From: Reyranella sp.
GTDB taxonomy: Bacteria > Pseudomonadota > Alphaproteobacteria > Reyranellales > Reyranellaceae
Assembly (NCBI GenBank): GCA_004296815.1
Contig: SCVT01000198.1
Location: forward strand, 1-5,214
Direction: 5' to 3'
Length of the DNA: 5,214 bases
Under the pieces are notes generated by a model. That model did no database searches and was not told the DNA's origin. It saw nothing but the letters and a program-made list of their open reading frames with translations. A program made the translations under genes and the position numbers. Each line of letters begins with the position of its first letter. Positions within the stretch are counted from its first letter, which is position 1. Shown piece by piece: positions 1 through 5,214 of this stretch.

Positions 1-1095
1 CTCGCCGATCCCTTCACCTACATCTACAAGAAGGAGATCCTCGACAAGGATCAGAAGTGGTACGAGAAGAACATCATGGGCTCCGGCCCGTTCAAGTTCA
101 CCGCGTACGAGATCGGCCAGTCGATCAAGGGCGTGCGTAACCCGGATTACTATCACAAGGGTCAGCCCTACCTCGACGCCATCGAGGGCATCTTCGCCGA
201 CAAGCAGTCGGTCCGCGTGGAAGCGATCCGCGGCGACCGTGCGGCCTTGGAGTTCCGCGGCATGCCGCCGTCGGCCCGCGACCAGCTCGTCAAGGAAGCC
301 GGCAAGGATGTCGTCGTCCAGGACAGCGACTGGAACTGCGGCAACATCGTCAGCTACAACCACAAGAGAAAGCCGTTCGACGACGTGCGCGTGCGTCGCG
401 CGCTGTCGCTCGCGGTCGACCATTGGGGTGGCGCGCCAGCACTCTCCAAGATCGCCACGGTGCGCACGGTGGGCGGCGTCGTCTTCCCGGGATCGCCGCT
501 CGCCGCCACCAAGCCGGAACTGCAGCAGATGGCCGGCTACTGGCCGGACATCGAGAAGTCGCGCGCCGAGGCACGCAGGCTCCTCAAGGAGGCCGGCCAG
601 GAGAACCTCAAGTTCGAGCTGACCAACCGCAACGTCGACCAGCCCTACAAGTTCGTCGGCACCTGGCTGATCGGCGAATGGAAGAAGATCGGCGTCACGG
701 TCGAGCAGAAGGTCGTGCCGACGGGCCCGTGGTTCGCCGCCATGCGCGGCGGCACCTTCGATGTCGTGGTCGACGCCAACTGCCAGAGCGTGGTCAACCC
801 GGTGCTCGACACCGCCAAGTACCTGCCGAAGAAGGTCTATCCGGAGAGCTACGGCGACTACGACGATCCGAAGTCGATAGAGCTCTACAACGCGATGGTA
901 CGCGAGACCGATCCGGCGAAGCAGCGCGCGGCCATGCGGGCCTACGAGAAGCACACGCTCGACACCGAGGCGCATGCCATCGTGACACCCTACTGGTATC
1001 GCATCCTGGTGATCCGGTCCTACGTGAAGGGCTGGAAGATCAGCCCGAGCCACTACCTGAACCAGGACCTGGCCAACGTCTGGCTCGACAAGTAG
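1..1095 (+). CDS. ABC transporter substrate-binding protein, family 5 (5'-truncated by window edge)
   Basis: This is the C-terminal 364 residues of a periplasmic solute-binding protein of the peptide/opine/nickel type (SBP_bac_5). The frame is open from base 1 and reads through the first ATG at 76, so that ATG is internal (codon 26) and the true start and signal peptide lie outside the window. Family members are usually about 500-550 residues, so roughly 150-180 are missing. Diagnostic parts are GSGPFKF near codons 27-33, typical of domain I, and the segment at codons 118-140, where YNHKRKPFDD leads into VRRALSLAVD, the family's conserved 'N...PF.D.RVR.AL..A.D' signature. A later stretch (SRAEARRLLKEAG, near codons 187-199) is also typical. 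It would deliver ligand to the two permeases encoded just downstream. The ligand cannot be read from sequence; dipeptides, oligopeptides, opines and other small molecules are all possible. The family call is firm and the substrate unknown. Confidence 0.95.
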   Translation, partial: LADPFTYIYKKEILDKDQKWYEKNIMGSGPFKFTAYEIGQSIKGVRNPDYYHKGQPYLDAIEGIFADKQSVRVEAIRGDRAALEFRGMPPSARDQLVKEAGKDVVVQDSDWNCGNIVSYNHKRKPFDDVRVRRALSLAVDHWGGAPALSKIATVRTVGGVVFPGSPLAATKPELQQMAGYWPDIEKSRAEARRLLKEAGQENLKFELTNRNVDQPYKFVGTWLIGEWKKIGVTVEQKVVPTGPWFAAMRGGTFDVVVDANCQSVVNPVLDTAKYLPKKVYPESYGDYDDPKSIELYNAMVRETDPAKQRAAMRAYEKHTLDTEAHAIVTPYWYRILVIRSYVKGWKISPSHYLNQDLANVWLDK

Positions 1096-1109
1096 CGGAG
1101 TAGGAGCGT

Positions 1110-1114
1110 GAGGT
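1110..1114 (+). promoter_or_regulatory. Shine-Dalgarno site for the GTG-started permease
   Basis: GAGGT lies 7 bases before the GTG at 1122. A second purine-rich stretch (AGGAG, 1102-1106) sits 15 bases away, too far to be the main site. The site supports GTG as the start: reading upstream in frame there is no other start codon before the TAG at 1101-1103. Confidence 0.6.
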
Positions 1115-1121
1115 AGTACGG

Positions 1122-2093
1122 GTGTACCGCTACATCGTCACACGACTGTTGCTGGCCGTGCCGACTCTCGTCGGCGCGGCCGCACTGGTCTTCATCCTGA
1201 TGCGCCTGATCCCGGGCGACGTCTGTGTCATCCGCATGGGCTCGGGTGGCAGCCACGTCAGCCAGGCCGCGGTCGACGCCTGCCGCCAGCAGCTCGGGCT
1301 GAACGACCATCTCTTCGTGCAGTTCCTGAGTTTCCTCGGAAACTATTTCACCTTCGATTTCGGCATCTCGATGTGGTCGGGGCGCCCGGTGGTGCAGGAG
1401 ATCTCGAGCCGGCTGCCGGTGTCGCTGCAGATCGCGGTGATGGCGACCCTGATCGCCGTCGTGATCGCGATTCCCCTCGGCACCGTCTCGGCGCTGAAGG
1501 AGAACACCTGGCTCGACCATGTCGTGCGCGTGCTGGCGGTTGCCGGCATCGCCACGCCATCCTTCTGGCTCGGCATCATGTCGATCGTGCTGGTACTCGA
1601 CATCACTTACCTCGCCACCGGCAAGGCATGGATGCCGCCGATTGACTACGTGTCGTTCTGGCAGGACCCGATCCGCAACCTCTCGATCGTGGCGCTGCCC
1701 GCCATCACCGTCGGCTATCGATACTCGGCCGTCACGATGCGCATGACACGTTCGGCCATGCTCGAGGTGATGCGCGAGGACTACATCCGCACCGCGCGCT
1801 CGAAGGGGCTGATCGAGCAGATCATCGTCAACCGCCATGCGCTGAAGAACGCGCTGCTGCCGGTGGTGACCCTGATCGGCATCGAGTTCGCCTTCCTTAT
1901 CGGCGGCCTGGTCGTCACCGAGCAGGTGTTCAACCTGAACGGCATCGGCCGGCTGTTCGTGCAGGCGGTGCAGAACCAGGACAATGTGCTGACGCAGGCG
2001 CTGACCATGCTGGTGGTCCTGATCTTCGTCGTCACCAACCTCGTGGTCGACATCCTCTACGCCTGGCTCGATCCCCGCATAAGGTACTCCTGA
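1122..2093 (+). CDS. ABC transporter permease, DppB/OppB type
   Basis: This is an inner-membrane permease of a dipeptide/oligopeptide-type importer, 323 residues, close to the family's usual 305-340. The GTG start is forced by an in-frame TAG at 1101 with no other start codon between. The N-terminus (MYRYIVTRLLLAVPTLVG) is the classic DppB opening, and about six membrane segments are visible near residues 9-29, 100-122, 133-160, 187-205, 245-270 and 290-313. The cytoplasmic EAA loop, which docks the ATPase, lies near 215-247, with EDYIRTARSKGL at 219-230 and the ALLPV pattern after it. The C-terminus ends in YAWLDPRIRYS, again typical. The long periplasmic loop after segment 1 contains two cysteines, C35 and C54, which may form a disulfide. 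The gene begins 26 bases after the binding-protein stop and shares one base with the next permease, so the three are almost surely one operon. Substrate is not determined. Confidence 0.95.
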   Translation: MYRYIVTRLLLAVPTLVGAAALVFILMRLIPGDVCVIRMGSGGSHVSQAAVDACRQQLGLNDHLFVQFLSFLGNYFTFDFGISMWSGRPVVQEISSRLPVSLQIAVMATLIAVVIAIPLGTVSALKENTWLDHVVRVLAVAGIATPSFWLGIMSIVLVLDITYLATGKAWMPPIDYVSFWQDPIRNLSIVALPAITVGYRYSAVTMRMTRSAMLEVMREDYIRTARSKGLIEQIIVNRHALKNALLPVVTLIGIEFAFLIGGLVVTEQVFNLNGIGRLFVQAVQNQDNVLTQALTMLVVLIFVVTNLVVDILYAWLDPRIRYS

Positions 2094-3001
2094 TGAGCGT
2101 CATCACGCCCAACGGGGCCGCCGGCGCCCTCACCGACGACGCGCTGCCGCGCAAGAAGACGGCGCTCGATGCGGTGCTGAACTTCTTTCGCCGTCAGCCG
2201 CTCGGCACGGCAGGCCTCGTCATCATGCTCGTGATGTTCGTGGCCGCCGCGCTCGCCAATGTGCTGGCGCCGTACGATCCCGAGGAGAACGACTTCCAGG
2301 CCATGATGCAGGCGCCGAGCTGGGCCCACCTGCTCGGCACCGACCAGATGGGACGCGACATCTTCTCCCGTCTCGTCTACGGCGCGCGAACGGCGCTGCT
2401 GGTCGGCTTCAGCGCGGCCTTCGCCGGCGGCCTGATCGGCCTGGTGCTGGGCGTGGCCAGCGCATATTTCGGCGGATGGTTCGACCTCGTCTTCCAGCGC
2501 ATCCTCGACGTTCTGATGGCTTTCCCGCTGATCATCCTGGCGCTGGCGGTGGTCTCGGTATTCGGCACCGGCGTGTTCAACGTCATCCTCGCCATCACCA
2601 TCCCGCTGATCCCGCGCTGCGGGCGCGTGGTGCGGGCGAGCGCGCTGGCGGTCCGCGAGATCCCCTATGTCGATGCGGCGCGCGCGCTGGGCTTCGGCCA
2701 CGCCCGCATCGTGCTGCGCCACATGGTGCCCAATGTCATCGGCCCGTTCCTGATCCTGCTCTCGGCCTTCGTCGGCCAAGCGATCCTGGCCGAGGCGTCG
2801 CTCTCCTATCTCGGCCTCGGCGTGCAGGAGCCTGTGCCGGCCTGGGGCCTGATGCTGCAGGGTGGGGCGGAGGAATACGCCACGACTGCGCCGTGGATCG
2901 CGATCTTCCCCGGCCTCGCCATCGTGCTTGCCGTGCTGGGCATCAGCCTGTTCGGCGACGCGCTGCGCGATGCCATCGATCCCAAGCTCCGGGACCGCTG
3001 A
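2093..3001 (+). CDS. ABC transporter permease, DppC/OppC type
   Basis: This is the second permease of the same importer, 302 residues, normal for the family. The ATG overlaps the preceding stop (TGATG at 2091-2095), with AAGGT at 2081-2085 as ribosome binding site, which suggests translational coupling and equal amounts of the two permeases. A cytoplasmic tail of about 35 residues precedes the first membrane segment (about 38-59). HLLGTDQMGRDIFSRLVYGA at 79-98 is the DppC family signature in the first periplasmic loop. The EAA loop for ATPase contact is near 188-215 (PYVDAARALGF at 191-201, then MVPNV). Further membrane segments lie near 101-125, 135-158, 160-175, 215-235 and 268-290, and the C-terminus carries the usual GDALRDAIDPKLR. 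No ATPase gene follows: the stop is 3 bases from the stop of a gene on the opposite strand. Family and pairing are certain; the substrate is unknown. Confidence 0.95.
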   Translation: MSVITPNGAAGALTDDALPRKKTALDAVLNFFRRQPLGTAGLVIMLVMFVAAALANVLAPYDPEENDFQAMMQAPSWAHLLGTDQMGRDIFSRLVYGARTALLVGFSAAFAGGLIGLVLGVASAYFGGWFDLVFQRILDVLMAFPLIILALAVVSVFGTGVFNVILAITIPLIPRCGRVVRASALAVREIPYVDAARALGFGHARIVLRHMVPNVIGPFLILLSAFVGQAILAEASLSYLGLGVQEPVPAWGLMLQGGAEEYATTAPWIAIFPGLAIVLAVLGISLFGDALRDAIDPKLRDR

Positions 3002-3004
3002 CGC

Positions 3005-4240
3005 TCAGTCGTTGGCGGCGCCGTAGCGCAGCGGCCGGAAGAACGCACGCACGTCCTCGACCAGCAGCTCAGGCTCCTCGAGCGCCGCGAAGTGCCCGCC
3101 CCTCGGCATCACCGTGTGCTGACGCAGGTTGAAGGCGCGCTCGATCCACTCCTTCGGTGGAGCGGGCGCGATATCGGCGGGGAAGGCTGCAAACGCGGTC
3201 GGCGTCTCGACCTTGGCACCCGGCGGCAACGTTCGCGGCACCTGCTCCGTGACGCCGCGATAGAGCCAAGTCGCGGTGCCCGCCGTGCCGGTCAGCCAGT
3301 AGACCATGATGTTGTCGAGCAGCAGGTCGATCGGAAAGCGCTTCAGCGGATCGCCGCCGCAGTCGCTCCAGCCATGGAACTTCTCGGCGATCCATGCGGC
3401 CAGTCCGACCGGCGAATCGGTGAGCGCGACGCCCAAGGTTTGTGGGCGCGTTGCCTGGATGCGCTGGTAGGCGGTCTTGTCGTCGAGTGCTCCGCCCATC
3501 TTGCCGAGCCACGCCTGCTCGTCGGCGCTGAGCGTCGCGGTCTGGAGATCGATGCCGGGTCGCAGCCCCATCATGTTCAGGTGGCAGCCCAGCACGCCCT
3601 GGTCGTCCTGCTTGGGATGGTCGAAGGCGAGCCACGAGGAGACGACGGCGCCCCAGTCGCCGCCCTGCACGCCGTAGGGCCGTCCATAGTTCAGCTTCTC
3701 GGTGACGAGCTTGTGCCAGAGGCCTGCGATGGCGCGCGGACCGATCGGTCCCTGCGTGCCGTCGGCGCGGATCGGTGAACCGGAGAACCCGTAGCCCGGT
3801 AGCGACGGCACGATCACGTCGAACGCGTCGAGCGGATCGCCGCCGTGGTTCTCGGGGTGGGCCAGCACGTCGATGATGTGCAGGAACTCCACGATCGAGC
3901 CCGGCCAGCCGTGCGTGATGACGAGCGGCAGCGGCCGCGGCGCATCCTCGACCTCGGTGCCCGGCTCACGGATGAAATGAATCCGCTGCGGGCCGATATC
4001 GACGAGGTAGTTGGGCCAGCGGTTGATCGCTTCCTGGCAGCGGTTCCAGTCGTAGCCGTGGCGCCAGTGGTCGACGAGATCGGCAAGGAAGGCGGGGTCG
4101 GTGCCCGAGGCCCACGAGCCGCCGTCGGCGATGGCGGGCGGCGGCCGCCAGCGGCGCAGCCGTTCGTCGAGGTCGATCAACGCCCGCTCGGGGATATCGA
4201 CCTTGAAGGGTTCGGGAGTGTCGTAGCGCGTCTCGGCCAT
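3005..4240 (-). CDS. Epoxide hydrolase, microsomal (EHN-domain) type, alpha/beta-hydrolase fold
   Basis: This is a predicted epoxide hydrolase that opens an epoxide with water to give a vicinal diol. It is 411 residues, usual for bacterial members, with no signal peptide or membrane anchor, so it is probably cytoplasmic. The epoxide-hydrolase N-terminal domain (EHN) opens with PFKVDIPERALIDLDERL at 11-28. HGWPGS at 110-115 forms the oxyanion hole, and GGDWG at 193-197 holds the nucleophile D195. Y258 and Y327 match the two ring-opening tyrosines of mammalian microsomal enzyme (Y299, Y374). RGGHFAALEEPELL at 380-393 holds the catalytic His383. The acid position, 27 residues before the His as in the mammalian enzyme, is D356 (FPAD) where that enzyme has Glu404. 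The active site therefore looks complete. The start sits just before the EHN domain and has only a weak AGG (4249-4251) upstream. The gene follows the phosphatase by 21 bases, probably in its operon. The natural substrate is unknown; other hydrolase activity is possible but less likely. Confidence 0.93.
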   Translation of the reverse strand: MAETRYDTPEPFKVDIPERALIDLDERLRRWRPPPAIADGGSWASGTDPAFLADLVDHWRHGYDWNRCQEAINRWPNYLVDIGPQRIHFIREPGTEVEDAPRPLPLVITHGWPGSIVEFLHIIDVLAHPENHGGDPLDAFDVIVPSLPGYGFSGSPIRADGTQGPIGPRAIAGLWHKLVTEKLNYGRPYGVQGGDWGAVVSSWLAFDHPKQDDQGVLGCHLNMMGLRPGIDLQTATLSADEQAWLGKMGGALDDKTAYQRIQATRPQTLGVALTDSPVGLAAWIAEKFHGWSDCGGDPLKRFPIDLLLDNIMVYWLTGTAGTATWLYRGVTEQVPRTLPPGAKVETPTAFAAFPADIAPAPPKEWIERAFNLRQHTVMPRGGHFAALEEPELLVEDVRAFFRPLRYGAAND

Positions 4241-4261
4241 GCGACAGGCCTAGCGCGGAAC

Positions 4262-5017
4262 TCAGCCTTCCAGCAAATCGGCCCTGAGCCGCTCGCGGGC
4301 GGCCGCGTCGAGGCCGAGCGCCTTCTCGGCGAAGGCCTCGGGGCTGCCGAAGTCGCCGCGCACCACCTCGAAGGCCGCCTCCAGATAGGGCGTGCGCGCC
4401 TCGACGATGGCGGCGCGGGTGTCGATGTCGAGCTCGGGATAGCGGCCGATATGGCCGGTCCACAGCTCGTTGGTGCGGAGATAGTCGTCCATCACCGTCT
4501 CCCACGGCACGCCGAGCAGCGTGAGCAGCAGCGCCGAGGCGAAGCCCGTGCGGTCCTTGCCGGCGGTGCAGTGGAACACCAGCGGGCGATGCGTGCCGTC
4601 GCTCAAGGTCGCGAACAGGGTGCGGAAGCCCGGCGCGCAGCGGCGCGGATAGTCGCGATAGTGGTCGGTCAGGAACTGCACCATGAGATGCGGGTTGGCC
4701 GTGCCGTCGGCCACGGCGCCCCGGATCTTCTCGCCCACGCCGGGCTCGATATGGGCGCCGACGATGCGGCAGGCCACGCCCTGCACCAGGTGCGGCGTCT
4801 CGGCCGCCTCGGCGACGCCGCGCAGGTCGACGATGGTGCGCACACCGACGCCGGTCAGCGCCTTGCGGTCCTCGTCGGTCAGGCCACCCAGGTGGGCGGA
4901 GCGGAACACCGCGCCGCGGCGCACGGTGCGGCCGTCCTGGGTGGCATAGCCACCGAGGTCGCGGAAGTTGGAGCCGCCTTGCAGCTTCAGGACGTTCGGA
5001 AGGATGGAGTCGGGCAT
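4262..5017 (-). CDS. Tyrosine-protein/phosphoinositide phosphatase, PtpB/LipA-like (Y_phosphatase3 family)
   Basis: This is a cysteine-based phosphatase of 251 residues, in the family's usual 240-280 range. NFRDLGGY at 17-24 is the family's conserved opening motif. Next come FRSAHLGGLT at 38-47 and IVDLRG at 62-67, in which D64 and R66 are conserved. The P-loop HCTAGKDRTG at 149-158 provides nucleophile Cys150, phosphate-binding Arg156 and the Lys-Asp pair (K154, D155) that marks the PtpB/LipA branch. Characterised relatives, M. tuberculosis PtpB and Listeria LipA, act on phosphotyrosine and also on phosphoserine/threonine or phosphoinositides, so the annotation 'tyrosine phosphatase' may be too narrow. 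No signal peptide is evident. The ATG at 5017 is supported by AGAGAG 7 bases upstream and by the motif starting soon after it. It lies 14 bases after the TonB-dependent receptor stop and 21 bases before the epoxide hydrolase, so it is probably co-transcribed with both. The substrate is unknown. Confidence 0.93.
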   Translation of the reverse strand: MPDSILPNVLKLQGGSNFRDLGGYATQDGRTVRRGAVFRSAHLGGLTDEDRKALTGVGVRTIVDLRGVAEAAETPHLVQGVACRIVGAHIEPGVGEKIRGAVADGTANPHLMVQFLTDHYRDYPRRCAPGFRTLFATLSDGTHRPLVFHCTAGKDRTGFASALLLTLLGVPWETVMDDYLRTNELWTGHIGRYPELDIDTRAAIVEARTPYLEAAFEVVRGDFGSPEAFAEKALGLDAAARERLRADLLEG

Positions 5018-5024
5018 GACCCGA

Positions 5025-5030
5025 CTCTCT
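5025..5030 (-). promoter_or_regulatory. Probable Shine-Dalgarno site of the phosphatase gene
   Basis: On the minus strand AGAGAG stands 7 bases before the phosphatase ATG, immediately after the receptor stop codon (5032-5034). It is a purine-rich but not perfect match to the anti-SD. Its place in the 14-base gap would allow ribosomes finishing the receptor to restart on the phosphatase. Confidence 0.45.
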
Positions 5031-5031
5031 A

Positions 5032-5214
5032 TCAGAACTTTTGCGACAAGGTTACGAAGAAGGCGCGCCGCATGCCGTATTGCGGAGCGCCGACACCCAC
5101 GCCGGCGCCGCTGCGCAGCTGGTAGCTGCCGTCGGTGACGTTGAGGGCGTCGAACCGGACCTGGGTGCCCTTGCTGGCGCTGATCGGCAGCTTCTGCGTC
5201 ACAGACAGGTTCAG
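5032..5214 (-). CDS. TonB-dependent outer-membrane receptor, C-terminal end only (rest beyond window)
   Basis: An open minus-strand frame enters from the right edge and ends at TGA (5032-5034), giving the last 60 residues of a protein. They read as the final strands of a TonB-dependent receptor barrel. VRFDALNVTDGSYQLR at residues 19-34 of the fragment matches the common 'VRFDVLNLFD..YQLR' penultimate-strand pattern. GVGVGAPQYGMRRAFFVTL then leads to a last strand with alternating hydrophobic residues and a terminal Phe (SQKF), the usual BAM-recognised end of outer-membrane proteins. Full receptors are about 650-1000 residues, so most of the gene is missing, including the plug, the TonB box and any ligand clue. 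Receptors of this kind import siderophores, vitamin B12, sugars or other scarce nutrients with energy from TonB/ExbBD. It is the first visible gene of the operon that continues with the phosphatase and the epoxide hydrolase. The barrel call is strong given the length; the ligand is unknown. Confidence 0.85.
   Translation of the reverse strand: MNLSVTQKLPISASKGTQVRFDALNVTDGSYQLRSGAGVGVGAPQYGMRRAFFVTLSQKF

Noticed and set aside
76..78. ATG at 76 as the start of the binding-protein gene.
   Set aside because: The frame stays open to base 1 and the residues before this ATG (ADPFTYIYKKEIL) fit the family. There is no ribosome binding site or signal peptide, so it is an internal Met.
1096..1121. 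A promoter or terminator in the 26-base gap between the binding protein and the first permease.
   Set aside because: The gap is too short for a promoter and has no inverted repeat; it holds only the ribosome binding site.
1053..1838. Minus-strand open frame of 261 codons opposite the DppB-type permease.
   Set aside because: The translation is His/Asp/Arg-rich with no family features, while the + strand encodes a clear membrane permease. It is a mirror frame of GC-rich coding DNA.
2057..2779. Minus-strand open frame of 240 codons opposite the DppC-type permease.
   Set aside because: It is an Ala/Arg/Glu/Gln/His-rich mirror of a certain permease gene, with no motif of its own.
2998..3008. CTGA-CGC-TCAG palindrome as a bidirectional terminator.
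   Set aside because: A 4-base-pair stem with a 3-base loop and no T-run on either side is too weak. It arises from two opposed TGA stops.
2476..3132. Plus-strand open frame of 218 codons crossing the convergent junction.
   Set aside because: It overlaps the permease in another frame and the opposite-strand hydrolase; the product is Arg/Pro/Ala-rich without any domain.
3845..5125. Long + strand open frame (426 codons) running antisense to the epoxide hydrolase, phosphatase and receptor end.
   Set aside because: Its product is a low-complexity run of Arg, Ala, Gly, Val and Asp with no recognisable domain, while the opposite strand holds two genes with complete catalytic motifs. High GC makes such mirror frames common.

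Overview
This is a gene-dense, high-GC (by eye about two-thirds G+C) bacterial window with no gap longer than 26 bases. It holds two transcription units that meet tail to tail. The strong G/C preference at third codon positions, a TonB-dependent outer-membrane receptor (so a Gram-negative) and the gene families present fit an alphaproteobacterium, perhaps of a Reyranella/Rhodospirillales or Bradyrhizobium-like lineage. That lineage is an inference from style and gene content; there is no rRNA or other marker here.

Left half, + strand (1-3001): the 3' two-thirds of a family 5 (peptide/opine/nickel type) ABC transporter solute-binding protein, then two inner-membrane permeases of the DppB and DppC type. 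Spacing is 26 bases between the first two genes, and the last two overlap by one base (TGATG). Together they would capture a small, probably peptide-like, substrate in the periplasm and move it across the inner membrane. The ATPase subunits are not in the window. They cannot follow directly, because the next gene is on the other strand, so they must lie upstream or elsewhere.

Right half, - strand (5214 down to 3005): the last 60 residues of a TonB-dependent receptor, then a PtpB/LipA-like protein phosphatase of the Y_phosphatase3 family, then a microsomal-type epoxide hydrolase. Gaps are 14 and 21 bases, so this looks like a receptor-phosphatase-hydrolase operon whose promoter lies beyond the right edge. 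The epoxide hydrolase has a complete predicted active site, with Asp rather than Glu at the charge-relay acid. The two operons end 3 bases apart, with the stop codons arranged as TGA-CGC-TCA and no recognisable terminator between them.

I found no mobile elements, CRISPR array, tRNA/rRNA genes or long repeats. All genes belong to known families. The least ordinary points are the receptor-phosphatase-epoxide hydrolase grouping, the Asp acid in the hydrolase, a cysteine pair in the periplasmic loop of the first permease, and the terminator-less convergent junction. I saw no convincing wholly new system.
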